A DNA stretch of 64,000 nucleotides from contig JAVTVJ010000452.1 in NCBI GenBank assembly GCA_034509425.1, forward strand, positions 496,001-560,000. Direction: 5' to 3'. Of the stretch, positions 13,021 through 25,100 are shown piece by piece; the stretch's first letter is position 1; each line of letters opens with the position of its first letter. The notes beneath the pieces were generated by a model. The model was given only the letters and a program-made list of their open reading frames with translations, did no database searches and was not told the DNA's origin. Source of the stretch: Eopsaltria australis (lineage: Eukaryota; Chordata; Aves; Passeriformes; Petroicidae). The translations under genes were made by a program, and so were the position numbers.

Positions 13021-14010
13021 CCTGCTGAGATTTAGCTCACTGTCTGGGAATTATGTTTGATAGCTAGTTATTCTCATTTACAAACAAGTAAAAAAGGGAA
13101 ATTTGATTTCCAGATTGAACTCTGACCTGAAATTTTAGACATTTTACACTTTTTATTTTTTTCTGTTAGGTTATAGAGTCCTTCACATGATTTAATGATC
13201 TAAGAAATAAACCATGAAAAAAAATTCTTCCCCTACGTCCTCCATACAAAAAGTTTATTTGTGTACATCAAAATTATAGTTCTAACAAATTTACACTGTA
13301 TACAAAAATAAGCAGAATTCTAGCACATTAGGAAGCCAAGTGTATTCCAAAACTGACAATGTCAAATGAGTGAGTTTTTACTATCAACAATAAAGAGCGT
13401 GTCTCCACCTAATTTGATGTGAGAGCATATTTTGTAGGACATGTTTAGTGGGCAAGCATGGTTGAAATAATGCACACAAACAACAGACCAGCAAACACTG
13501 AAGTGAATATAACTATTTAGAAGTTTAACAACTTCTTTCTTCTTCAAAATAAAACACATGGGAACTATGAGTTCTGTCTGAGAAAAGGCAATTTGAATAT
13601 AAAAACACAGACAAATTTGAACACAACTAGCACAGCACCGTTTTCAATGATAGAGATGTTCTTCATAGGTACAAATAAAATACTATGGAATGAGAATCCC
13701 TGGGTCAGCTCCTTGGACTAAAATGACATTAAACCTCAAACATGAGCAGTGATAATACATTACATGTATATTAAAAAGTCCTGTTAAGTAGTGAGTATCT
13801 ATAAGGCGGCAAGATTAGAAATGAGAGAGTAGAAATTAACAGATAACAAATGATACCACATGGCCAGTGACCAGAGTTTAACATAGGATCACTCATTTCT
13901 TTAGGAAATTGACTAAGTAATGTAAAAACAAGAAAAAGATGTCTGGCTTGAATAATCTTTGTTTTAAAGCATGAAGATATACAACTGCTTAGCATTTCAG
14001 AAAAAAATTT

Positions 14011-14090
14011 CATATATATATATACATATATACATATATATACTATGTACACATATTTGTATCTGTAGTATTATATATATTATATTAATT
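14011..14090. repeat. TA-rich simple-repeat tract
   Basis: Imperfect (TA)n/(CATATA)n continues through TATATATATTATATTA. The tract is of microsatellite origin, with interruptions. Confidence 0.85.
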
Positions 14091-17000
14091 TCTGTGTTTT
14101 GCATTTTATGTCTGTGTCTGTTTTTATTTTGTATCATGTATACATCACAAAGGCACTTCTGTTGATGACTAGTCAGGGCAGGCTTTGTGGAAAGTGACAG
14201 AACTCTGCAAACACTCATCTTCAGGCTCCGCAAGTAATTCTGTGTTTTGCAAAAGACAGGTCAAAAAAGATTTTGACTCTGAAAGTATTTTCCACTGGGG
14301 TGGCAGAAGGACGCAAAAATAAAAATCTTACTGTTTAAGATGAAGAAGAGATGGTCAGTAGGTCAGTACTAAGTCAGTAGTCTAGTAGAGGGAACTATTA
14401 GTCATTTATGGTATTTATGTACTTGGGAGAGTTAACAAAATAAATCCTGCAAGTTGCATGCAATAACTTGAAAACTGCAGAATAAGCATTCATCTTCAGT
14501 ATAATATTGCCCACTACTGATTTAAAAGCTCACCAGCATAGCCAAGATTAAAAACATGCAAACATGATATCAAGAGAAAATCAGTCAGAATTAAACAACT
14601 CTTTGCAAATCATACACAGCTACAGCAGAACAAAGGACCCATTATCCTCTGTTTATTTCCTTGAGCCCCTTAGCATACATTATGCACTCCACTGAAACTA
14701 AGGTTTCAACTGAGCAATCTGTGCTTTGTCCCAGCTTCAGTACTGGTGGATAGAAAGAATAGTCATGAATGTGCCACTTGCTGCTCAGCAGAATTATACC
14801 TGGTCTGATTCTTCTGTCAAGATTTAATCTTGATTTGGACGATATGGGAGTCGTTGCAGACAATTTGACTAAGATTCCACCAAGTCAAATTTTAATTAAA
14901 TGCTAATAGGACTCAGTAAGAGAGGAAACTGTTTCGCAAATTTTTTTCTATTTTTGTTGGGTTTTGACAAAGTGTTCAGGCTAAATTTTCCATTTTCACA
15001 CAGACCATCTCACAAAATTTAGGTCTATCACTGTTTTCTCAAAGCTGGACAAGTTTCTGAGTTTTCAAATCTGTTGATCAAGATGGCTGACAGTGTGGCA
15101 AAAAGTAACAGATGCCTGGAGTCTTGAGTCTGCAGAGATCATCATTAAGCCATGAGCAATTATCTACAAATAATTTCTGATAGCCTTATATAGAGGTTTT
15201 AGCCTCACCTAAAGCAAATTGATAGGATATATAAGCTGCCAAGATTAAGTCTGTCCGTGTAAATTTTCCTGATGCAAAATATTTGCAGATTAGAGTAAGC
15301 CCAAATACTTCACTACCAGTTCTAAAAATTATTATATAATATGATAAATATATATTTTTGAGACTGCTGTGTGTTTTTCTGTAGCAGAAAGCATGCTTGA
15401 CACTTTCCTGTGCTTTAGAAACTTATAAGCAATTTAAGAAATATATAAATGTATATTTCATAAATTTAATATTTTTTCATGAATATGTGAAATACATGAG
15501 ACACAAATGCTTTGACCTTGTTCTAATAAACTGAATTAATATTTCACATGCTTTAGGGAAGAACGGACCATCAGATTTATTTTTCAAAAATAATATTAAT
15601 TAAAAAGGCAAAGTGGTGATCAATATTTTTTCCATCCTATTTTTAAAGTTCTGAAATGAACTCCTGTTCTGTGATAAAATAATGAGTTTCCTTGCTTTAC
15701 CCTAATACATATTTCACATGTATGATGTAGTCTTATTTATGTTTGCTTATTGAAACAGGAATTACACTCAAGCTTTAAAAACAGAGTTTGAAGGAAAATA
15801 TAACTATGAAGGAAAGCTTAGAATTTAAAATGCTTTATATTTTTTCCTAAGCATCTGATTTCCTTACACATCTACCAAATAGCCAGTGATGTTATTTAGT
15901 GAAAAGGATAGAACCAGTAACTCTTAATAAGCAGATCAATACATATTGAAGGTAGATGAGATGTGATTTTAATTCAGTAAGTTTTAAGACAAAATATTTT
16001 GATCATTCATCATTTCGCTCTACATCCATGTGAAAAAATAAGAATTAAGTTTTGTGGAGTGACCAATGTCTTCTGTTCTCACCTCTGATTTCCACTAATC
16101 TTGCCTTAAAGGAAAAATTAACTTAGGCGGGGAAAGAAACTGTCCAAGAACCATTGGGTGGGGTTCAGGTTGCTACCTGCTATTACAAATTTATATTTAC
16201 CACTAGACTGGTAAACAAAAACCATGCTCAGTTTGAACAGATGTGGAAGAACTGAGGGAATCTACAGAGGCAACAGGAAAAAATTCATGTTAATGTGGTT
16301 CCTTCCCATCTCCCCAGCCTCTTTTTGCACCTGTAGTTATTCAGAGGCACAGAGATTTGGGATCAGAATATATTGGTTCAGAAATCACTCACATCGATGA
16401 CTCGGGTCCAAGCAGGTACCCAGGGTCAAATTGTGTCATTTCAGCCACTTGATCAGATACTAATGGGGATTGTCAATTTTTCCAACCAGCAATGTCTATA
16501 TTTCACATAAAGTCTGAGGAAAGGGAAGAGCTGGCATAAGTGCCATTACTGCGTTTGGAGGTTTTATGGACCCTGAAATGTCTCTGTGCCATTTTTCAGA
16601 ACACTGTAAAGAAATTATAGCTCCTGTCTCCAGGGAGAGAGATATCTAGAGCCATATATAGAGCTATCAAAATGCCATCTGCTAACAGGGAAAGTGTTCC
16701 TACCACTTTTATTCACTTATGAAGGGTTTTACTCCTTAAATAGAACAATTTTTTTCTAAGCCCAAATTTGTAGGAGTAAAGGGGGGAGAACCTGGCTTGC
16801 CATAAGCCATTTTTCACCTCTGAAACTACATTTACATTTTCCAGGGTATGATTAAAACCAGAACTTTTTGCCAGAGACATTTGAAGCTTAAATACATGTT
16901 ATTGCAGCTTGGTATTTGTGGAGATTACTGGAGTGTATAACCTTTAAAAGTGGAAGAAAGCCAACAATTTCAAGTTGTTTGGATTGTAAACATTTAGAGA

Positions 17001-17425
17001 TTACATACTCATGTAACAGAAAATAAGAACTTTGTTCTATTTACATAATCACCCATTAAACATGTTACAAAGAAACCTCTTCAAGCTGCTGTTGAGCAGT
17101 CTTAAAAATGACTGCAGTGTTGCAGTGTTGCACACATTCTGTTGCTTTTTATAACAAATACCTTTAGGCACAGCACTGCATTAGAAGGGCCAAGGAGCAG
17201 CACCTCCACAAGGGAACCCTGGGGGATAAATAAATGTCTTTAGAAGTTAACACATTTCCCTCTCATTCTTCTTATTCTTAGGAGAATGGGCAGCAATGGG
17301 AATTGGCTGACATCTAAATATTGGTGCCTCCAAACCATCTCTTTTTGTATCACTTCAGAGGCTATTTCAGAGATTCCCCCTGCCTGAGAACACAAGTACA
17401 TGGATCAAAGATACAGAAACACATA

Positions 17426-17812
17426 AATCATAGAATCATAGAATAGTTTGTATTGGAAAGAACCTCTAAAGATCATCTAGTCCAACCCCTGCAAGTGAGG
17501 TTTCTCAGGGCCTATTCCAATCTAACCTTGAAGGTTTCCAGGGATGGGGTATCTAATGCATTCCTGTTTCAGTGTCTACCATTATAAAAATTATCTCATT
17601 TCAAAAAAACTTCTTCCTTATATCTAACTTAAATCCACCAATCCTTGGTTTAAAACCACTGCCCCTTGTTCTATCACAACAGGCCCTGCTAATCTGTTTG
17701 TCTCCATTTCCTTATAAGTCCCCATCTTTCTTATAAAGTCTCCAATTGAAACCTTCACTTCTCCAGACTGGAAAACCTCAGCTCTTATAATCTCCATGGC
17801 TCTCCTTCTTTT
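17426..17812 (-). mobile_element. CR1 LINE, truncated 3' end
   Basis: The plus strand starts AATCATAGAATCATAGAAT and continues with a diverged version of the usual 'ttggaaagaacctctaaagatcatctag...ccaacccct' segment, which is the reverse complement of the avian CR1 3' UTR and tail. Downstream pieces also fit the CR1 3' UTR in order, such as those around 'ccccttgttctatcacaac' and 'cttctccagactgg'. The element therefore runs on the minus strand, with its 3' tail at 17426 and its 5' truncation near 17812. Many substitutions indicate an old copy. It contains no reverse-transcriptase coding part. Confidence 0.88.
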
Positions 17813-20800
17813 CTAGGCAATCATTTTATCTGAGGAAAGAATTTGTCACAATCTTTATATACTTTAGAATAATTTCCACTGGAAGTTAACTGAAAGTCTG
17901 CAAAAGATTTAGTAGCACAGGCCATAAATGCAGGGGCAATTTAAGCCACAAATTTGCTTTAATGGGTGTAAGATTAAAAGTTCCAAAAAAAGTGTGGCTT
18001 GCATACTGTAGAATCCTATTCCTACAAGGAGTTTTATATGGTCAAGCAAATAGACATTCTCTTTTATATGGCCAGAACAAACTAAAACATGCTAATCTGA
18101 CTATCAGACAAGTTACAAGCAGGTAGATTTGTCCCTTACTTTTGTTGCAGAAGTTCGATTTAACCACAGACTGAACCTGTGTTCAGTATTGCAAGCCCAA
18201 ATCTAGCAGACAGGTCATTGCATAGCTAAAGGCACTTCTGTGTTTCCAAATGTCTGGATTAACTAAGTCAAGCTGACAAGAACATTTACTGCATGTATTT
18301 TTCTCTTTATGTTGTGCCCTGCCCACAGCCATGGGGTCAGGGAATATTTTCCATATTGATTTAGGCTTTCTTGGTCTTTTATGTGTAGTCTAGTCTGTTT
18401 GTTTATGTAAATTTTTAACTAAACCATGAAAATAAGATTTTTTCACCACTTCTGTTCCAACTGCTGCTTTTTTTGGACATTAATCTGCTCACAGAGGGCA
18501 TCCCTTCTACCAGACATTTTTGTCAGAAAGACATGGTTTCCTTGCTTACTTGTTACTGTTGCAAGTCTTGCACTTCCTTCTCACCTGGTATTGAAGGAGT
18601 GTAAGGGGCAATTCACTGGAGCCTAAAAATAATATTAGTTTGGTAAATAAGATATATTTTGTGTAGAATCCTCACCTTTCCCCATTTTTAACCACACTTT
18701 TTTCCATCCAACTTTTTATTAAAAAATCCCTTTTTTTGTCCGCTTTTCTTTTCCACCTGCTGTGTTTTCAAGAGGACCAATTCTCTTGAAGGATAAAAGT
18801 ATACTGCAATAAGGAACCATGGGAGCAAAGCCAAGGTATTAGACTATCAAATGAAATCTATCTGAGGAGATGCTGAGCTTTTCTTTTTGAAAAGAACTGA
18901 GCTTTCTTTTTCATTTTGCAAATGGAACTAATAATCTAAAATAGTGCATCTTCATTCCAATGCAAAGGACTACATTAGAACTCTCCCTAGAAGAGTAAAA
19001 GTGACTGTTTGCTACATATACATAGAAATTTGAGCAGCTTTTAAAAGGAGTTTCTTTCTGAGAAATCTTCACCTTTCTGTGAACATGGGGGTAGATTAAA
19101 AGAGAAGAAAATGTTCAGAGAAAATAAAGGATTTCATTGCTATGCTGTTAACCCCTGACTCCAGTGAATTGCTGTACCCTGCCCATGGCAAAAACTAAGT
19201 TTGTACTAAATTATAGCCAGACAATAAAAGGGAAGGTTGTCTCAGTACAGGCTGCCAGACCAAAGCATGTGAGTATCTGTGTGTGCACATCTGTTTGTGT
19301 TTGTATGGCCTCAATTTAGTACTGACTCAAAGGGTAAAGTGCTGATCCTATGGTGTACATGTTAGGAACTGGTTTTATAACATGTATGGGGAGAGCACTT
19401 CAGGCATTTTCTTGTTTAAAAATTTGAATAAGCAGCTTTTTCATTTTCATAAGATGGATTGGTATCCTACAAAGAGGAGATGTAAATGTAGACATATTAT
19501 ATCATATCACACTACTGATTAGTTTGTATTTCAGAATATTAATATGGACTATAGCAAACACACTGGGTTATCTCAGTTAGATACACACTGTGAATATGAA
19601 TGCCATTTGCCCCAGGATTTAGGCAGGACTTGAAGCTGAACAGCAGAAGAGTTACTTTATGGCACACAGTAGGACTGCAATGCCTGGAATTCTCCATCAA
19701 GAGAAGAATCATTGGAATAATTTAACTTAAGGAAACTGGGCATGCAACATGATCCTGGAGAGCTATGCAATTAATGTTCTGTCTGCCACATTAAAGATTT
19801 ACCACTGAGATGGTCCATTTGCATACAACATACCCCCAGTGCCAGGAAAAGCTTCACTTGCTTTCACCACCCAGTACGGCACCAGACAGCAATAGTGAGA
19901 TGCTGTTTTGATTCAGTTACTGCTCAGCTGTATATCAAACATGTTAGAGAAACAGGCCTTGACTTCAACATGTTTGGTTTGGATCAGTGAATTGAGCACT
20001 TGCTGAGCTCTGGAATACAAATGATCAACCTATCTGTCTGAGCACTCTCCCTGTTGGTGCCATCCTCTCGCTGCCTATTGCTAATGCAGTAATATGTATG
20101 CAGTGCACAGCATCCTATGTGACTGCCACTTGACAAAATGTGCCAGATCATCATTGTCTCCAGACGAGACAGATTTATTATAATTCAATATGTTCCTCGT
20201 GAGCACTTTTTTCTGTCTTATGTTACAGTCTGCATAGCATTCAGAATAATAACTACATGCTCTTATGACATTGCAGCACTGAATTCTTGTGGCTGAAAAA
20301 ATAATTTCCATGGCTCTGACAGAAATTCACCCACAGCAATACCTTCTTGCTGCTGAAAATTAATGTGGGATTTCCCTGCTCCATTTCAAAGTAATAAGTT
20401 CATGAATTAAAGCTAAGTGGAGAGATTTTTAATTTTTTTTAATAAAATGTGTTCAATATTTAAAAACTGGAAAGCCAGCTTTGCTGCGACGCATTGCAGA
20501 TAAAACCCCATTTTACAGGGGAGTGAAATTATGAGATTCTAGATGCAGTTTTGTGTGATCTCAAAGTCAAATAAGGCATAGCAAGAATCAAGAAAGGCTG
20601 GGCAGGACTAACAGCTGTTCTTGCTAAATTAAAGCTACTCTATATGTTGGGACTGTCACCTGATAATAGAAACAGAAGTGTTTACAAGTGGTCCACATAG
20701 ACTACTCAAAAATGCACAGGTTTCACACTTTCTGAGAGAATGGTGATCTTTTACAGTGAATCAGTCATTTCCGTTGACTTTAGATGCCAGGATGACCTTT

Positions 20801-21659
20801 ACAAAGTGGTATAGATAATAACATTGAATATGCAATACACCAAACATGAATATTGGCACAATTTGGCTCATGAATATTTACCATCAAGACTGCTGCTGAC
20901 AGCATCTCAGCAGCCCTAATCTGCAGGCTGGCAGTCAGCCAGGTTTCCCACTTTTCTCAGGCATAAGGAGGAATTTCAACCCTACTGGCCAGGAGGCAGA
21001 AAAGAATCTGGCATCCCAATTCGATTTGCACTCCATCTGTTAAAAAAAATAAATCTCTTGTTAGGGGTAATGATGAAAGTAGATTGTCTAGCATGTACCA
21101 CACCCAGGATCCCCCCTGTTAATGCTCTAGCGAGCACTGCAGTATCAGGCAGAGATGTACTTTGCATCCTTTTGAAATTGCCCCAAGACATCAACTTCAC
21201 CTTGAACAGATCATAGAGCTGTTTTTTTGGGTGTGGGTGATCAAACTCCTTTGTGAGTATCAGACCTAGACACTTCTGTCATGTGTTCCTGTCTCTATAT
21301 GGCACTTGGTTGTTGTGCTTCCCTGAAGTTGTTTCCTGTATCCACCACAATTATCCCCCCTTTTCTCCCTGGGATGGTTCCCAGCCTGGGATTGATGGGA
21401 GTGATCCAGACAGCTTGCAGTCGGGTCACATCACCTCAGACCTTTGCTCAGGGACGACCAGCTCTGGGCAGCCTCCTCACTGTGTCACAGCTCCTGCTCT
21501 TACCCACTTTCTTCTGTCCTTTACCTTTGGTGTTGATAAATAAGACAGGTACTCTTACCACTCCAGTGAAAGTGAAGGACAATGAAGTGGGTGATTAGTT
21601 AATTGACTAATTAGCAACTTTAATATTCAAATTGCTTGTTTCCCTCTGAAGATTTGGGT
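17813..21659. other. Noncoding interval, no gene seen
   Basis: Unique-looking sequence. 21250-21540 is somewhat GC-richer and carries overlapping 96- and 105-codon frames with no recognisable domain. The 20.0-20.3 kb block is listed separately. Confidence 0.6.
20040..20330. other. Candidate conserved noncoding block
   Basis: Repeat-free, compositionally balanced sequence with no coding frame of note (one 76-codon minus frame). It stands out from its AT-rich flanks. No specific sites are recognised and conservation is unknown. Confidence 0.15.
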
Positions 21660-22170
21660 GGGGTTTTTGTTGTTTAACCACCCCATCTTTCATCTCTCTA
21701 CACTGTTCTCACCATTTTAACCTTTCTTCATGTGTAATTTTATTTTTGTTATTGTTGCTCTCCAATCTGGAGCCCAGATCTGGAGGTGTCAGCTGAGACT
21801 GCACTTGTTTAGTGGCAGAATTATCGGCTGGATGAGGTGTAACTGGATGCTGGGTGTTTTACTGAGACATCCCAGCAAAGTATACGCCTCTTTGAGAGAA
21901 CACTGCATTAACTAGCACCTTTGAGCTCAGTTCTCAAGGCTCAGTTCAGTTCTTGCAGCACAGATCATTAGCTGATTATTTCCCATTTTGTATTTGTGCA
22001 TTTTGTTTGTCCAACAAAATAATCATTTTGCATTGCGCTTTTTTTGAATGTCATCATATATATTACAAACCCTTTACCAAATTTTCACAAAATTTTAAAA
22101 TCTTAACTTGTATCTCTCTCCTCCTCCCTATGGTAATTTTAACCTGCATTGTATTGGCATTTTAAAGGAT
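21660..22170 (-). mobile_element. Ancient CR1-like LINE segment, strongly diverged
   Basis: Stretches such as 'tctggagcccagatctggaggtg' (from about 21769) and 'ttttgtatttgtgcattttg' (about 21988), followed by 'cattttgcattgcgc...ttgaatgtcatc', resemble in order the reverse complement of the CR1 region upstream of the 3' UTR, as seen in old sauropsid CR1/L3-like copies. The match is patchy and AT-enriched, so both ends are approximate. It lies on the minus strand like the 17.4-kb copy but clearly belongs to an older layer. Confidence 0.5.
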
Positions 22171-25100
22171 ATCTTCTATTATGCCATTCATATAACAGTC
22201 ATGATTAAGTAAAATCTCAACAGGCAATAGATCCATCAAAGTCCTCATTCCATGTCTCCTATATTAGGCAAAAAGCTAAGGATAGCTGCATAGGTTTTCA
22301 AACAGCTGTACATCTACTCTACTTTCACCCAACCTTGTCTTCCTATGTGCAGGATCATGTCAGCAGTCCTCCTGAAGCCAAAATAAATCTTGTGCCTCTT
22401 TTTCCTCTCTGCTGGACTAATTAATCAGCTGGGTAGTAAAAGAGCCAATTTTGGCGTTTTATAACCATTTGACTCTTTAGCTGTACACAGATAGATCACA
22501 CCTTTTGTTTTGGCACTTTTCTGGTCAGGGATAGATTTCTGTCTTAAAGACTAGACTTGTTCTCTTTGGAAGAGATTATTTTTTACTCTTCTCTACTCTT
22601 CAGCCATTTGTTCTCTAAAAGTTGTCAAAGGTCATCACTAATGCAAAAAATACACCATCTTGTTTCACTGATGTTTAAAGGGGAATGTCATTAGCTTAGC
22701 CATACTTCACATTTCAATATTCCTTAATTTAGTGATTTTACTTGTATCCTTTTTCCTTTTCAATTGATAGTTTCAGTGAATAGGTTTGAGAAACTTTTTT
22801 TTTTACTTTTCTCTGTCACTCATGTTTTTCTTATTTGTATAGTAAGACCCTAAGTGTTGAAGTTTTTCTGCAGTAACCTACAAACAGCATCAAAGGCTGA
22901 GTTAATGTTTAAAAGCATCACTACTAACATACCTTCATCTGGTTCAGAAAATTATATTAAGCTTTCTGGTGCTCTGTGAGCTAGTTTTTTCCAAGGGAAG
23001 TATGAATTTTAAAATGTAATGTTTTAAAACATGCCTTAAATACAGTAGATTTACTAAAGGAAGAGGAAAAGGGATTACACATAACAGGGCAGCATGCAAT
23101 AACTGATTCCTAAAGTACAGCTATATTACTTTGAAATCATTGGATGCAACCACTGGATGCAAACACACCAGTTACTTTCCCTTTTCTGCAGCAGGATCAC
23201 ATTCTCCATAATTAGTAAATCCTGCTGGGTAGCAAGATCTGATTTAAGCTGCCATTGATCTTGCAGTGAGCCTTTCTTCATGTGCCACTCCCACTCCTCA
23301 TGAATCTTGTTTCTAGTCCTGGTTCCAGTAGCTGGATCTTTCCTTGCCTGCCCTCCTGCTAGCTGTGTAAATCTGCTCCCTGCCCCACTAGCTGGAACTT
23401 GGATTTTAGATTTGGTTTTTTTTTGTAGATTCCGCTGACAGAACTACCAGTGAGCAAACTGAATATTTAGCATTTTTCTTTCCAACTTTTCCTAGCAAAG
23501 GCAAAGAAAAAGAAACCTGAAACCTGAAGCCTTTGTAAAGATTTTTTTCTTTTTTATGGCAAGTCCTTATGGCCTCCTTCCTAATTCTGTAGCTAATAAT
23601 CACTTAAATGCGTGTGTAATGAAAGCAGTGATCACAATGGCCTTGCATCACTTATATTTGTCAATTTGCTTTTGCCCTAAGCCACCTACAACACCTCAAA
23701 ATTGGCAAGATTTAAAATGCTGAGTCCCTCAGTATACATTATAAAAACCACAAACAACTTTTAGCAGAAATGTCACAAGAAAATAAGTCAGTTTGCATGT
23801 GCAATAGTTTAATAATGACTCATTTCTATTGTTTTTCCCCTGAGAAGCACTAAATTCTATCGAAACACAAATGACTCTCTGAAGAAAACCTCTGAGGTCA
23901 GATACGGCCATATATCACGTAACACAAGGACTAATAAACTTAAGGAACACACAATGTCATAAAGCTAGATAGCTAAGTCATAAATAGAGCTCAAAGAGTT
24001 CTACCATCAGTTCCTGCTTGAGCCACCAGCACAAGTCACAATTTCCTACTTTTTAGTAATTTGCTTGTGATAATATATTGCTCCTCCAGGGCTTATCTGT
24101 TTCTGACATTTGTTTTGGTGCTTAAACAAGACAGAACCCAGGAGGTTCTTCCAACCTACACACACTTGCACTCAGCAATGCCAGGGCCCATTGCAAGACC
24201 TCTGAGTGGCCCCTCAAACAGGCGGAGATGCTGTGTCAGGTCCAGCGCATTTGTCACCTCCCCACCCTTGTCTTGGCATGCAGACTGCTCCATGTGCTGC
24301 ACTCAGCTCTCTGCTCTAACAACAAGACCAGCCAAGATTAGACAAGGATCGTACCTGAAGTATTCACTAAGAGCACATTATGTATTAAGGTAAGGATTGC
24401 TCTGGCAAACATCCATACAGAGCATTACTTGTCATCATCTCATTTCTTAATACAAGTGTCTGCTCTGAGAAGGCACTTGCTGGTCTTCTTTGCTCTCAGT
24501 TACTGAAGATGTGTGCTGCCGGCAGCAAGGTCAGCACTTCAACTTGTCCTCTGGTAAATGGTGAGGCCCAGATCATAGTCTAGATACTTTTTATTGTAAA
24601 ATCCACTTCTTATTGTAAAATCCACTTCTTATTGAAAAATTATTTGTTATTTTCATAACAAAACAACAAATACACTATTTGACTAACCATCTGTCTCAAT
24701 CCTCACCCTCCTCTTTCTTCCTCAACTCAGTGAATATTTTTTCATTAAGTTTTTTTTTAATTTTCCTACCTTTGTATTACTTAAGATGAAATGGTATTCT
24801 CCTATTTCCTCTTACAAAGCAGAAAAAAGATTTCATTTTTACAGGGAGAGATATTGGTGTCCATCTAATAGAACAATGGCCTTGAAAAAATAAACAGGAC
24901 TTCTATGCCATAGGAAGTGACAATATTTCAAGATCATCTGTTAAAACAAATTCAAGGGAGAAAAAATATTTAAATTTTAAATTGATACATGTCAAAGCTT
25001 GTTTTTAATTTCAACATGAAAATCCAAAGCACTGCTCTGATAAGAAAGAATAAAACCAATGGAATGACAATTGACACTCTTAAAGGTAAAGTAGATGACA

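Larger units (their letters stand above)
9926..17425. other. Noncoding interval, no gene seen
   Basis: Between the LTR and the first CR1 I see simple repeats and the doubtful CR1/L3-like scrap at 12.9 kb. All frames are under 95 codons and unrecognised. Confidence 0.6.

Noticed and set aside
24061..24393. 110-codon frame ending at a GTAAGG-like sequence
   Set aside because: The frame closes with TAA right at the donor-like site; composition reflects a GC-richer patch and no family is recognised.
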